Below, piece after piece: positions 1-5,997 of a DNA stretch of 6,067 nucleotides. The position numbers and the translations under genes are program-made. The stretch comes from Acidobacteriota bacterium (GTDB taxonomy: Bacteria > Acidobacteriota > Terriglobia > Terriglobales > Acidobacteriaceae), in contig JAJZIF010000253.1 in NCBI GenBank assembly GCA_021810735.1, positions 1 through 6,067 of the forward strand, given 5' to 3'. The stretch's first letter is position 1, and each line of letters opens with the position of its first letter. The notes under the pieces are model-generated. The model saw nothing but the letters and a program-made list of their open reading frames with translations, had not been told where the DNA came from and made no database searches.

Positions 1-1105
1 AAAGATAGTTCAGTCCCGCTTCGCCGTCCGGGGCAGTCGCAAAGCGATGCTTGGGACATTCGCCGTTGCAGGCGAAGCGCACTTCGCATTGCCGGCAATA
101 TTTTGGCAGGGTATCGTTTTTGTCCTTCCCGAACTTCACTTGCCGCGGAGACATGGCCATCTCTCCAAGCGGGGCCTCCATGATGTTGCCAAGCCGATGT
201 TCGGGATAGACAAAGTGATCGCAGGAGTAAAGGTCGCCGTTGTGCTCGATGGCCATGGCGGAGCCGCATGTCTTGCGGAAGACGCATAAGCTGGCTTCCA
301 TGCCAAGCCACATTTCCAGCGATACTTCGAACAATTGAACGAATGTTTTGCCAACGTCGTTTCTGACCCATTCATCGAAAATAGCGCAGAGAAACCGCCC
401 AAACTGGGCCGGTTCCACGGACCAGCCGGAAACTTTTGCCGGTGCGGAGAAGCTGGGCGAAACCAGCGTCATGCCATCCTGCGTCGTCTGCGCGGAAACC
501 CGCTCCACGATAGGAATGAACTGCACATGTCCGCTGCCGTTCTCTCTCAGGAATCGGTAGACGTCGAGAGGGTTGTAGGAATTCTTGCGGTGAACGGTGG
601 TAAGGGTATTGAAGGAAACCGCGTGTTTTTTGAGGACAGCGATGCCACGCATCACTCGATCGAACGTGGGCTGACCGCCTTTGTCGACTCGATATGCATC
701 GTGCAATTCTCGGGGGCCATCGATGGAAACGCCGACGAGAAAGTTCTGCTCGGAGAAGAATTCTCCCCAGGCATCGTTCAGCAGAACGCCGTTGGTCTGA
801 AAGGCATTTTCAATTTGCTTGCCATTCGCATATTTCGTTTGCAGGGCGACGATGTTGCGAAAAAAATCGACGCCCAGCAGCGTAGGCTCGCCGCCCTGCC
901 AGCCGAAATGGATCACATCGGTGTCCTGCTGCTCAATGTACTGTCGGATATAGGATTCGAGGACATCCGCAGGCATGGCCCACTTGGAGGTGTCGGGATA
1001 CAGCACCTCCTTCTCCAGATAAAAGCAGTACTTGCAGTCCAGATTGCAAATCGGACCGACGGGTTTGGTAAGAACATGAAACGGAGTTGTGCCGATCGTC
1101 GCCAT
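1..1105 (-). CDS. Anaerobic sulfatase-maturating enzyme (radical SAM/SPASM), 3'-partial
   Basis: The frame reads without a stop from ATG at 1105 to the window edge (368 residues), so only the C-terminus is missing. It shows the radical-SAM cluster motif CxxxCxxC (C20, C24, C27), the SAM-contact motif GGEP (71-74), QTNG (103-106) and SIDGP (127-131). The SPASM part has C274, C280, C295, C337, C340, C346 and C350. D296 directly follows C295, matching the catalytic Asp of characterised anSMEs; the last expected cluster Cys would lie just past the edge. Family knowledge: these cytoplasmic enzymes oxidise an active-site Cys or Ser of type I sulfatases to formylglycine, using SAM and three [4Fe-4S] clusters, without oxygen. 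The start is supported by AGGA six bases upstream. It is transcribed away from the alpha-galactosidase gene. A maturase for another peptide substrate is possible but less likely. No sulfatase lies in the window. Confidence 0.93.
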   Translation of the reverse strand, partial: MATIGTTPFHVLTKPVGPICNLDCKYCFYLEKEVLYPDTSKWAMPADVLESYIRQYIEQQDTDVIHFGWQGGEPTLLGVDFFRNIVALQTKYANGKQIENAFQTNGVLLNDAWGEFFSEQNFLVGVSIDGPRELHDAYRVDKGGQPTFDRVMRGIAVLKKHAVSFNTLTTVHRKNSYNPLDVYRFLRENGSGHVQFIPIVERVSAQTTQDGMTLVSPSFSAPAKVSGWSVEPAQFGRFLCAIFDEWVRNDVGKTFVQLFEVSLEMWLGMEASLCVFRKTCGSAMAIEHNGDLYSCDHFVYPEHRLGNIMEAPLGEMAMSPRQVKFGKDKNDTLPKYCRQCEVRFACNGECPKHRFATAPDGEAGLNYL

Positions 1106-1111
1106 CTGTCA

Positions 1112-1115
1112 TCCT
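1112..1115 (-). promoter_or_regulatory. Ribosome binding site of the sulfatase maturase
   Basis: On the minus strand AGGA is followed by six bases and then the ATG at 1105. This supports that start, which lies 19 residues before the first cluster cysteine, a normal distance for the family. Confidence 0.6.
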
Positions 1116-1147
1116 GGGTTATTGCTGGTAGCTCGCTCTTTTCTAAA

Positions 1148-1245
1148 GCATTTTCACTGATATTGTGAGGCGGTCATCGTTCTATCCCACCCTAGTTTCG
1201 ATAGGATTGATGGGCACCCAGACATTAGGCTACCCGTGAAAATGC
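1148..1245. repeat. 10-bp inverted repeat pair, GCATTTTCAC / GTGAAAATGC
   Basis: GCATTTTCAC at 1148-1157 is the exact reverse complement of GTGAAAATGC at 1236-1245, with 78 bases between them. The left copy lies about 40 bases upstream of the maturase start. Spaced sites of this kind could be paired operators for a DNA-looping regulator, but a single 10-bp pair may also be chance. Confidence 0.4.
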
Positions 1246-1349
1246 GTAGCTGGTAAGGACGGTTTTCATTCGCACTTGCAACATATCGAATGTCCTGATT
1301 GACATTGTAGACTGGACCGGCATCCATGCAGCAAGGGAATCATCCGGGC

Positions 1350-1438
1350 GCGATTTGCGATTGGATGGCGCTGTGCGAGCGAGACCGATTCTCAAATCGC
1401 TGGTAACATGGTGGACGTTTGCTTGATGTGCGATTTGA
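1350..1438. repeat. Three copies of GCGATTTG upstream of the alpha-galactosidase gene
   Basis: GCGATTTG occurs at 1350-1357, as its reverse complement CAAATCGC at 1393-1400, and again at 1430-1437. The last two extend to a perfect 9-bp inverted repeat (TCAAATCGC at 1392-1400, GCGATTTGA at 1430-1438). The third copy ends just before the ribosome binding site, where a bound repressor could block transcription. A further GCGATTTG occurs inside the coding region at 2559-2566, so the word is not exclusive to the gap. Confidence 0.4.
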
Positions 1439-1443
1439 AACCT

Positions 1444-1448
1444 GGAGG
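1444..1448 (+). promoter_or_regulatory. Ribosome binding site of the alpha-galactosidase gene
   Basis: A perfect GGAGG lies five bases before the ATG at 1454. It is the clearest Shine-Dalgarno sequence in the window and fixes this start, which also gives a complete signal peptide. Confidence 0.85.
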
Positions 1449-1453
1449 ATAGT

Positions 1454-2656
1454 ATGCGCTTGCTTCGTCATTTCAGCCTGGTCGCCCTGCTGCTTGCGGG
1501 GACCATGTTTGTTTTCCCGTCGTGTCCGATGGCGCAGGCACAATCCGGCTCGCTGGCAGCCACGCCGCCGATGGGATGGAATAGCTGGAACCATTTTGCC
1601 CGGGCGGTGAACGATGCGGATGTGCGCGCGGCCGCGGATGCGATGGTGGCCAGTGGAATGCGCGACGCGGGATATGTCTACGTGAACATCGACGATACCT
1701 GGGAAGGGGAGCGCGATGCCCAGGGCAATATCCAGTCGAACAGCAAATTTCCAGACATGAAAGCGCTGGCGGACTATGTGCACTCGAAGGGTTTGAAGCT
1801 GGGGATTTATTCTTCGCCGGGGCCGAAAACCTGCGGGGGCTACGAAGGCAGCTATGGCCACGAGCAGCAGGATGCGGACACGTATGCGAAATGGGGCATC
1901 GATTATCTGAAGTACGACCTGTGCAGTTATGGCGGCATCATGAGAAAAGAAGCCCCCGACGACCAGCAGAAGCAGTGGGAAATGATGCAGCAGGCCTACG
2001 AGAAAATGCATCAGGCGCTGCTGAACACGCACCGGCCCATCGTGTTCAGCCTGTGCCAGTACGGCTTGGATGCGGTGTGGAACTGGGGGCCGAAGGTCGG
2101 CGGAAATCTGTGGCGCACCACCGGAGACATTAAAGATACCTACGACAGAATGTCGGTGATCGGTTTTGCGCAGGCTGGGCTGTCCAAGTACGCAGCGCCC
2201 GGTCATTGGAACGATCCTGACATGCTGGAAGTGGGCAATGGCCACATGACGCCGGATGAGTATCGCACTCATATGAGCCTGTGGGCCATGCTGGCCGCGC
2301 CTTTGCTGGCGGGCAACGATTTAAGCCAGATGGACGACACGACCGAGAGCATCCTGCTGAACAAGGGCGTGATTGCCGTCGATCAGGACCGGCGTGGCAT
2401 CCAGGGAGATCGCGTCAGCGCAACCGGGCCATTTGAAATTTGGATGAAGCCGCTGGTGGGCGGAGCCAAGGCCGTGGCTCTCTTCAACCGCAGCGAATCC
2501 GCTTATCCCATTACCGTGCAGTTCAAAGCTGTGGGGTTCGACGGCGCTGTACATGCGCGCGATTTGTGGTCGGGTAAAGACCTGGGCACGCTGCATGGTT
2601 CGTACACTGCGCTGGTTCCGAAGCATGGTGTTGTGATGCTGCAGGTATCCAAATAA
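1454..2656 (+). CDS. Exported GH27 alpha-galactosidase
   Basis: This 400-residue glycoside hydrolase family 27 enzyme should remove terminal alpha-linked galactose from oligo- or polysaccharides with retention of configuration. A signal peptide spans about 1-29 (basic RLLRH, a hydrophobic core, then AQA before Q30), so it acts outside the cytoplasm. The mature protein opens with the family motif TPPMGWNSWNHF (37-48). The nucleophile is D155 in YLKYDLC (151-157) and the acid/base is D225 in WRTTGDI (220-226). C127 and C157 match the conserved active-site disulfide. GHWNDPDMLEVGN (250-262) and LWAMLAAPLLAGNDL (276-290) are further family hallmarks. The C-terminal part, from about 315, fits the usual beta-sandwich domain. 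No carbohydrate-binding module is attached. The length is typical for compact bacterial and plant-type members. Related family 27 activities (alpha-N-acetylgalactosaminidase, beta-L-arabinopyranosidase) cannot be excluded from sequence alone. Confidence 0.96.
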   Translation: MRLLRHFSLVALLLAGTMFVFPSCPMAQAQSGSLAATPPMGWNSWNHFARAVNDADVRAAADAMVASGMRDAGYVYVNIDDTWEGERDAQGNIQSNSKFPDMKALADYVHSKGLKLGIYSSPGPKTCGGYEGSYGHEQQDADTYAKWGIDYLKYDLCSYGGIMRKEAPDDQQKQWEMMQQAYEKMHQALLNTHRPIVFSLCQYGLDAVWNWGPKVGGNLWRTTGDIKDTYDRMSVIGFAQAGLSKYAAPGHWNDPDMLEVGNGHMTPDEYRTHMSLWAMLAAPLLAGNDLSQMDDTTESILLNKGVIAVDQDRRGIQGDRVSATGPFEIWMKPLVGGAKAVALFNRSESAYPITVQFKAVGFDGAVHARDLWSGKDLGTLHGSYTALVPKHGVVMLQVSK

Positions 2657-2689
2657 ACAGTGAGGGTGGCAGCCGGGCACGGCAGTCTC

Positions 2690-2775
2690 CGCATAATGAA
2701 GTGAAGAATCCAGACGATATGCGCATCGTAAGTTCTGCCATCGCTCTTTGGATTCTTCGCTGCGCTCAGAATGGC
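2690..2775. repeat. Dispersed-repeat-like inverted element in the convergent gap
   Basis: In the 161-base gap between two convergent stop codons, GAAGAATCCA (2703-2712) pairs perfectly with TGGATTCTTC (2749-2758) across 36 bases. The right arm runs on as GCTGCGCTCAGAATGG (2759-2774). I recognise this GATTCTTCGCTGCGCTCAGAATG type of word as a dispersed intergenic repeat of Acidobacteria and some other bacteria; its translation, HSERSEES, is often misannotated as protein. Read as reverse complement, the left arm starts TGGATTCTTCACTTCATT, a related variant. The loop holds a small hairpin (ACGAT 2714-2718, ATCGT 2725-2729). It could act as a bidirectional terminator, but there is no T-run. Element boundaries are approximate. 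Confidence 0.55.
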
Positions 2776-2817
2776 TCTTCCAATTTTGAATACAGTATCT
2801 GGAAAATCCGCACCTGA

Positions 2818-4242
2818 CTACTCGCGGACCATCTCGATGTAGCGTTTGGAGTCGAACTTCCTGCCCGTAGAGGCCGCGGACATGTAGCGGATTTTTCCGA
2901 AGATTGGCCGGTCGAACCATGGCCGGTCGAATTTTCCGACGATGGCCCAGGCGATGCCGGCATAGCCGTTGGGATCGCGGCCATCGAGCTGGTAGCGGTC
3001 ATTGAGTGTAGCGGCGTAGGCGAAGGCTGTCGCCGGGTCGGGCGACCACTCCAGAATTTTCTTCGCCCAGTACATCCGCATATAGTTGTGCATCCATCCG
3101 AATCGGACCATCTGCAATTGCGATGCATTCCACAACTCATCATGAGTTTCGCCGCGTTCCAACTGGTCGAGCTTGTAGTTCCACTCTCTGCGATCGTGAG
3201 CATGTTGGGCGAGGGACTGCCGGGCCCATGGCTCGGCGCACTCGTCTGAATCGTAGTTCGGCGTGTACTTGACGAAATTGACTGCCAGCTCGCGCCAGAC
3301 GATCAGTTCGTTGAAGAACGAATCCCGCGCATGGGAGAGCGAGGCGTTCTTCTCGGCGGCTGCGTTGACGGCGAGCGCGATCTCCAGCGGGCCGATATGG
3401 CCAAAGTGCAGATACGGCGACAAGCGGCTGGTGCCATCGACCGTGGGCTGATTGCGCTGCTCGTCATAGTTTGCCAGCAAATTATCGATGAAGAATTGCA
3501 GCCGTGTGCGCGCTGCGCTGGAGCCGCCGGTGAAGGTTTCCACCGGGGGCACGCTGCGATCGAGACGTTTCCAGCCTAGCGCGATGTCGCTGGTGACCGG
3601 ATAACTGTCGAAGTGTTTCGGGCGTTTCCACGAATGCTGCGCCGTGGGATTTTTCAGGGGGTGGAGGTAGTTCGGCAGCTCCTTATATAAGCGCGGGCGC
3701 AAAACGTAGGCGGCATATTGCGCTTTGGGAAACAGCTTGCTGGGTACGATCACGTCCGCGTCGACTGTCCAGAACGGAATGTGAAGACGCCGGGCAATTA
3801 CCTGGCGCCAGCGCTCCGGTTCGCGGCAGGGATTTTCATCGCCAATCAGCATGGCCGCGTTCACTTCTTCCAGCAATTTTTCGAGGGAGTTGTGCGGCGG
3901 CCTCCGTACGACGAAGGAAATATTGCGTTGGGCGAGATCGGCCTCGATATCCGGCAATCCCTGATTCAGGAAAACGTAATGGCGCAGATTTGCATTGGGA
4001 AAGTTGGAGATGGCGGAAAAATATACCAACAGCGGCAGATTCAGTTCATTGGCAACGTTCGCGGAGCAGTCGACAGCAGCGTTATTGAAACCACGCTGCG
4101 CGCGCTGCATCCAGTAGACGATGCAGGAGCCGTCGGGCTTGGGAAGGCCGGCGCGTCGAACGGTCACGCGAGGATCGGCGGCGAGGTTCTCGAATCCGGC
4201 CGGCGATTCCGGGCCCTCTCGTTTTTCGATTTTGTCAGGCAT
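2818..4242 (-). CDS. phr: Class II CPD photolyase
   Basis: This 474-residue cytoplasmic flavoprotein should use blue light to split cyclobutane pyrimidine dimers in DNA. The N-terminal antenna-type alpha/beta domain carries the class II start IVYWMQRAQR (41-50). The FAD-binding helical domain includes LSPYLHFGHI (274-283), NELIVWRELAVNF (311-323) and WNASQLQMVRFGWMHNYMRMYW (371-392 overall). Electron-transfer tryptophans W371, W392 and W399 keep the spacing of the Methanosarcina mazei class II enzyme (W360, W381, W388). N414 matches its flavin-N5 asparagine, and W316 and W432 match its substrate-contact tryptophans. Those alignments come from memory and motif spacing. The C-terminal signature is altered: FDRPWFDRPIFGKIRYMS (438-455) against the HDxxWxERxxFGKxRxMN consensus. 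The ATG at 4242 is chosen because upstream residues in the same frame (to 4365) lack conservation features and overlap the opposite gene. There is no clear Shine-Dalgarno sequence. Confidence 0.94.
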   Translation of the reverse strand: MPDKIEKREGPESPAGFENLAADPRVTVRRAGLPKPDGSCIVYWMQRAQRGFNNAAVDCSANVANELNLPLLVYFSAISNFPNANLRHYVFLNQGLPDIEADLAQRNISFVVRRPPHNSLEKLLEEVNAAMLIGDENPCREPERWRQVIARRLHIPFWTVDADVIVPSKLFPKAQYAAYVLRPRLYKELPNYLHPLKNPTAQHSWKRPKHFDSYPVTSDIALGWKRLDRSVPPVETFTGGSSAARTRLQFFIDNLLANYDEQRNQPTVDGTSRLSPYLHFGHIGPLEIALAVNAAAEKNASLSHARDSFFNELIVWRELAVNFVKYTPNYDSDECAEPWARQSLAQHAHDRREWNYKLDQLERGETHDELWNASQLQMVRFGWMHNYMRMYWAKKILEWSPDPATAFAYAATLNDRYQLDGRDPNGYAGIAWAIVGKFDRPWFDRPIFGKIRYMSAASTGRKFDSKRYIEMVRE

Positions 4243-4419
4243 TCGGTTCGATGAAGTGCAATTGTATAAATATCGCTTCGGTTGGTACAGCGAAAGAGAT
4301 TCCGTGCGATGAATGTTCGACTGAAAATCGGCGCCATGGAAGCGAGGACGCCTGCGCCTCCCCATGGTACTCTTGGCGAAATGGCGAACCGTCTTCGAGG
4401 AAATCCACAGCAGGGTAGA
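4243..4419. promoter_or_regulatory. Divergent gap with an AT-rich, promoter-like box (4261-4271)
   Basis: The gap separates the photolyase and acyltransferase starts. Its one AT-rich stretch reads TATAAA at 4265-4270 on the plus strand and TACAAT at 4266-4261 on the minus strand, each five of six to a sigma-70 -10 box. Neither has a good -35 partner at normal spacing. If the minus box is used, the photolyase transcript would start only about 12 bases before its ATG. The gap would shrink or vanish if longer start codons are used for either gene. Confidence 0.35.
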
Positions 4420-5529
4420 ATGCTACGGCACATTCTCGAGCTGGATGGGTTTCGAGGGATTGCAGCTCTCGCGGTCTTTTGCAATCACCTTTTCACCGCC
4501 CCTGCCCACCCAGCATGGTTCACGTCATCCGCAATCTGGCTATATCGCGTCAGCCGCTTTGGTCAATATGGTGTGGACCTGTTTTTCGTGCTATCGGGCT
4601 ACCTGATTACCTCCATCCTTCTGAAGGACAGGAATTCGCCTGACTACTACTACAACTTTTATTGGAAACGAGCGCTGCGAATCCTGCCGCTCTATCTGGT
4701 CTCATTGCTGGCAGCCTGGTTATGGTTTGGCGAGTCGACCGGCGGAGTGATCCTCAGCGTCTTCTTTCTTGCGAATTTTTCCAGGGTGTTCCACCTGACA
4801 TTATCCGGCCCTTACTGGACGCTGGCGATTGAAGAACAGTTCTACCTGATTTGGCCGCAGTTTCTACGCAGATTGCGGGTGGGGCAGGTGGAAAAGTGCG
4901 CGTGGGCCATTGTGATTGCGGAACCGATTCTGCGCTTGATCGACGCCGCGTTTCATCACAGCAATTTTTTCTTTACTTTTTTTCATTGCGATGGATTGGC
5001 GTTCGGCGCTCTGCTGGCATGCCAGCTTTCTCCAAGACAAGACGGCGCGCTGGCAACGCGGAACATTATGCCGAAACAACCAGCAATCCGGATTCTTGGA
5101 TTCAGCTGCGTCTTGCTATTGGCAACAGGAAAGTTTATCTACTCTCCCAGATATGCGCCCCAAGCCATCGCGCTTTTCTTATCTGCGATCAATCTTTTTT
5201 TCTATAGCTCGATTCGAATTGCAGTCGAGAATTCCGGCGCGCGATTTCTGGCGATCTTTCGATCGCGGACCATGGTTTTTTTCGGACTCATCAGCTATTG
5301 CCTATATATTTCGCAGACCTATGTCCTGCGCACTTATGATGAGCTGCGGCATCCAGTCCTGGCGGAAAACTATGTCGGTTACTGGGTCAGGATTGCGATC
5401 GTTTTCTGTGCAACCATCGCGGTATGCGTGATTTCGCGATATGCTCTGGAACTTCCCTTCATGTCGCTTCGCAAATATGTGCTACGCCAGCGTCCCGTAC
5501 TCGGTGTCGTCCAAGGCGCCGAATCGTAG
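4420..5529 (+). CDS. Acyltransferase-3 family membrane protein (OafA/YrhL-like)
   Basis: The 369-residue protein should be a multi-pass inner-membrane O-acyltransferase that adds acetyl or similar groups to a surface sugar; the substrate cannot be told from sequence. It shows the family motif R-X10-H (R12 to H23) in LDGFRGIAALAVFCNHLF (8-25), GVDLFFVLSGYLIT (51-64), RALRILPLYL (84-93), YWTLAIEEQFYLIWP (132-146), CDGLAFGALLA (190-200) and the C-terminal LELPFMSLRKY (343-353). About ten hydrophobic segments are visible. In the usual SYxLYLxH motif the His is replaced by Gln (Q299 in ISYCLYISQ). The start is uncertain: ATG 4420 has AGGG four bases upstream and puts LDG at residue 8 as in relatives; ATGs at 4381, 4336 and 4309 and TTG at 4282 are in frame. 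Parts of the gene are visibly AT-richer than its neighbours (for example 4960-4990 and 5180-5220), partly from Phe codons. Confidence 0.9.
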   Translation: MLRHILELDGFRGIAALAVFCNHLFTAPAHPAWFTSSAIWLYRVSRFGQYGVDLFFVLSGYLITSILLKDRNSPDYYYNFYWKRALRILPLYLVSLLAAWLWFGESTGGVILSVFFLANFSRVFHLTLSGPYWTLAIEEQFYLIWPQFLRRLRVGQVEKCAWAIVIAEPILRLIDAAFHHSNFFFTFFHCDGLAFGALLACQLSPRQDGALATRNIMPKQPAIRILGFSCVLLLATGKFIYSPRYAPQAIALFLSAINLFFYSSIRIAVENSGARFLAIFRSRTMVFFGLISYCLYISQTYVLRTYDELRHPVLAENYVGYWVRIAIVFCATIAVCVISRYALELPFMSLRKYVLRQRPVLGVVQGAES

Positions 5530-5550
5530 AAGAGACCATAATATGCCGGG

Positions 5551-5997
5551 CTAAAAGCGCAGCTCTACCGGAGAGAAGCCGATGGTTTTGGCTTTTCTCT
5601 CCACCCACAGAAACAGCGTCTTGGGGTCGTTGTTGACGCGCACCCCGATGACAACTCCGCTTCCGTATTCCTTGGTGACGACAATTTTGGCTTTGGTAAT
5701 CACGCCGTAATCACTCGATGGGCCCCAGTCCGACATGAACTGTTTGAATGGATACACCTTGTACTGATCGGGATGCTGTTGCCAGTCCGGGTCGTTGTTC
5801 CAGACCGCAAATGCGTGGGAATAATCCTTGGCTTCAATCGCGTGAAAGAACTGGTTGACGCGATGCTCCTCCGGCCAGTTCCACCAATACCAGGTGAAGA
5901 AGGCAACGAATGGAATGGCAACGACAATGCCGATGAGGATGTTGCGCTGGATGCGCGCCTTGCGCGCGTCGTATGGAGGTGCGTCGAGCAGCGTCAT
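5551..5997 (-). CDS. Small single-pass membrane protein, function unknown
   Basis: The protein has 148 residues from ATG at 5997. A short N-terminus with basic residues (ARKARIQR, 11-18) precedes one transmembrane segment at about 19-39, rich in aromatic residues at its end (FFTWYWWNW, 33-41). The rest, WPEEHRVNQFFHAIEAKDY (41-59) onward, should be periplasmic by the positive-inside rule. The pattern of a short helix with F/W and a following beta-rich part (about 102-146) resembles NTF2-like or DUF4878-type folds, but that is inference. I recall similar proteins beginning MTxLDAPPYD in Acidobacteria, which supports ATG 5997 over the in-frame GTG at 6045. Neither start has a Shine-Dalgarno sequence; TACAAT lies just upstream (6008-6003). 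The stop codon faces that of the acyltransferase gene across 21 bases, with no visible terminator. Confidence 0.82.
   Translation of the reverse strand: MTLLDAPPYDARKARIQRNILIGIVVAIPFVAFFTWYWWNWPEEHRVNQFFHAIEAKDYSHAFAVWNNDPDWQQHPDQYKVYPFKQFMSDWGPSSDYGVITKAKIVVTKEYGSGVVIGVRVNNDPKTLFLWVERKAKTIGFSPVELRF

Larger units (their letters stand above)
1106..1453. promoter_or_regulatory. Divergent intergenic region between maturase and alpha-galactosidase
   Basis: These 348 bases separate two divergent genes and should hold promoters for both. No convincing coding frame or RNA gene was seen. A TTGACA hexamer lies at 1299-1304 on the plus strand, but no good -10 hexamer follows at 16-18 bases, so I do not call a promoter. 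The region contains a 10-bp inverted repeat pair (1148-1157 and 1236-1245) and three copies of GCGATTTG in alternating orientation (1350-1438), listed separately. These could be regulator sites; that is inference. Confidence 0.6.

Noticed and set aside
335..1168. A 277-residue open frame on the plus strand
   Set aside because: It lies antisense to the maturase, whose motifs are unmistakable, and its translation shows no recognisable domain.
1299..1327. TTGACA as a sigma-70 -35 box for the alpha-galactosidase gene
   Set aside because: At 16-18 bases downstream the hexamers are around ATCCAT, a poor -10 box, so the match is probably chance.
1409..1423. A sigma-54-like site (TGG...TTGC) upstream of the alpha-galactosidase gene
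   Set aside because: The GG and GC doublets are nine bases apart instead of the required ten, and no enhancer-binding regulator is visible.
1514..1526. A lipoprotein signal at VFPSC in the alpha-galactosidase
   Set aside because: F-P-S before Cys does not fit a lipobox; an AQA signal-peptidase I site a few residues later fits better.
1340..2272. A 310-residue open frame on the minus strand
   Set aside because: It is antisense to the GH27 gene, His/Arg-rich as expected for a shadow frame of GC-rich DNA, and has no family features.
2657..2700. A rho-independent terminator directly after the alpha-galactosidase stop
   Set aside because: The GC-rich stretch forms no convincing stem and is not followed by a T-run.
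2321..2920. A 199-residue minus-strand frame containing SHSERSEES
   Set aside because: It is a read-through of the intergenic repeat plus antisense of two real genes; the HSERSEES string is a known sign of spurious repeat-derived proteins.
4960..4990. T-rich runs as a programmed frameshift site in the acyltransferase gene
   Set aside because: The reading frame continues intact with family motifs on both sides, and the T-runs simply encode several Phe residues of a membrane helix.
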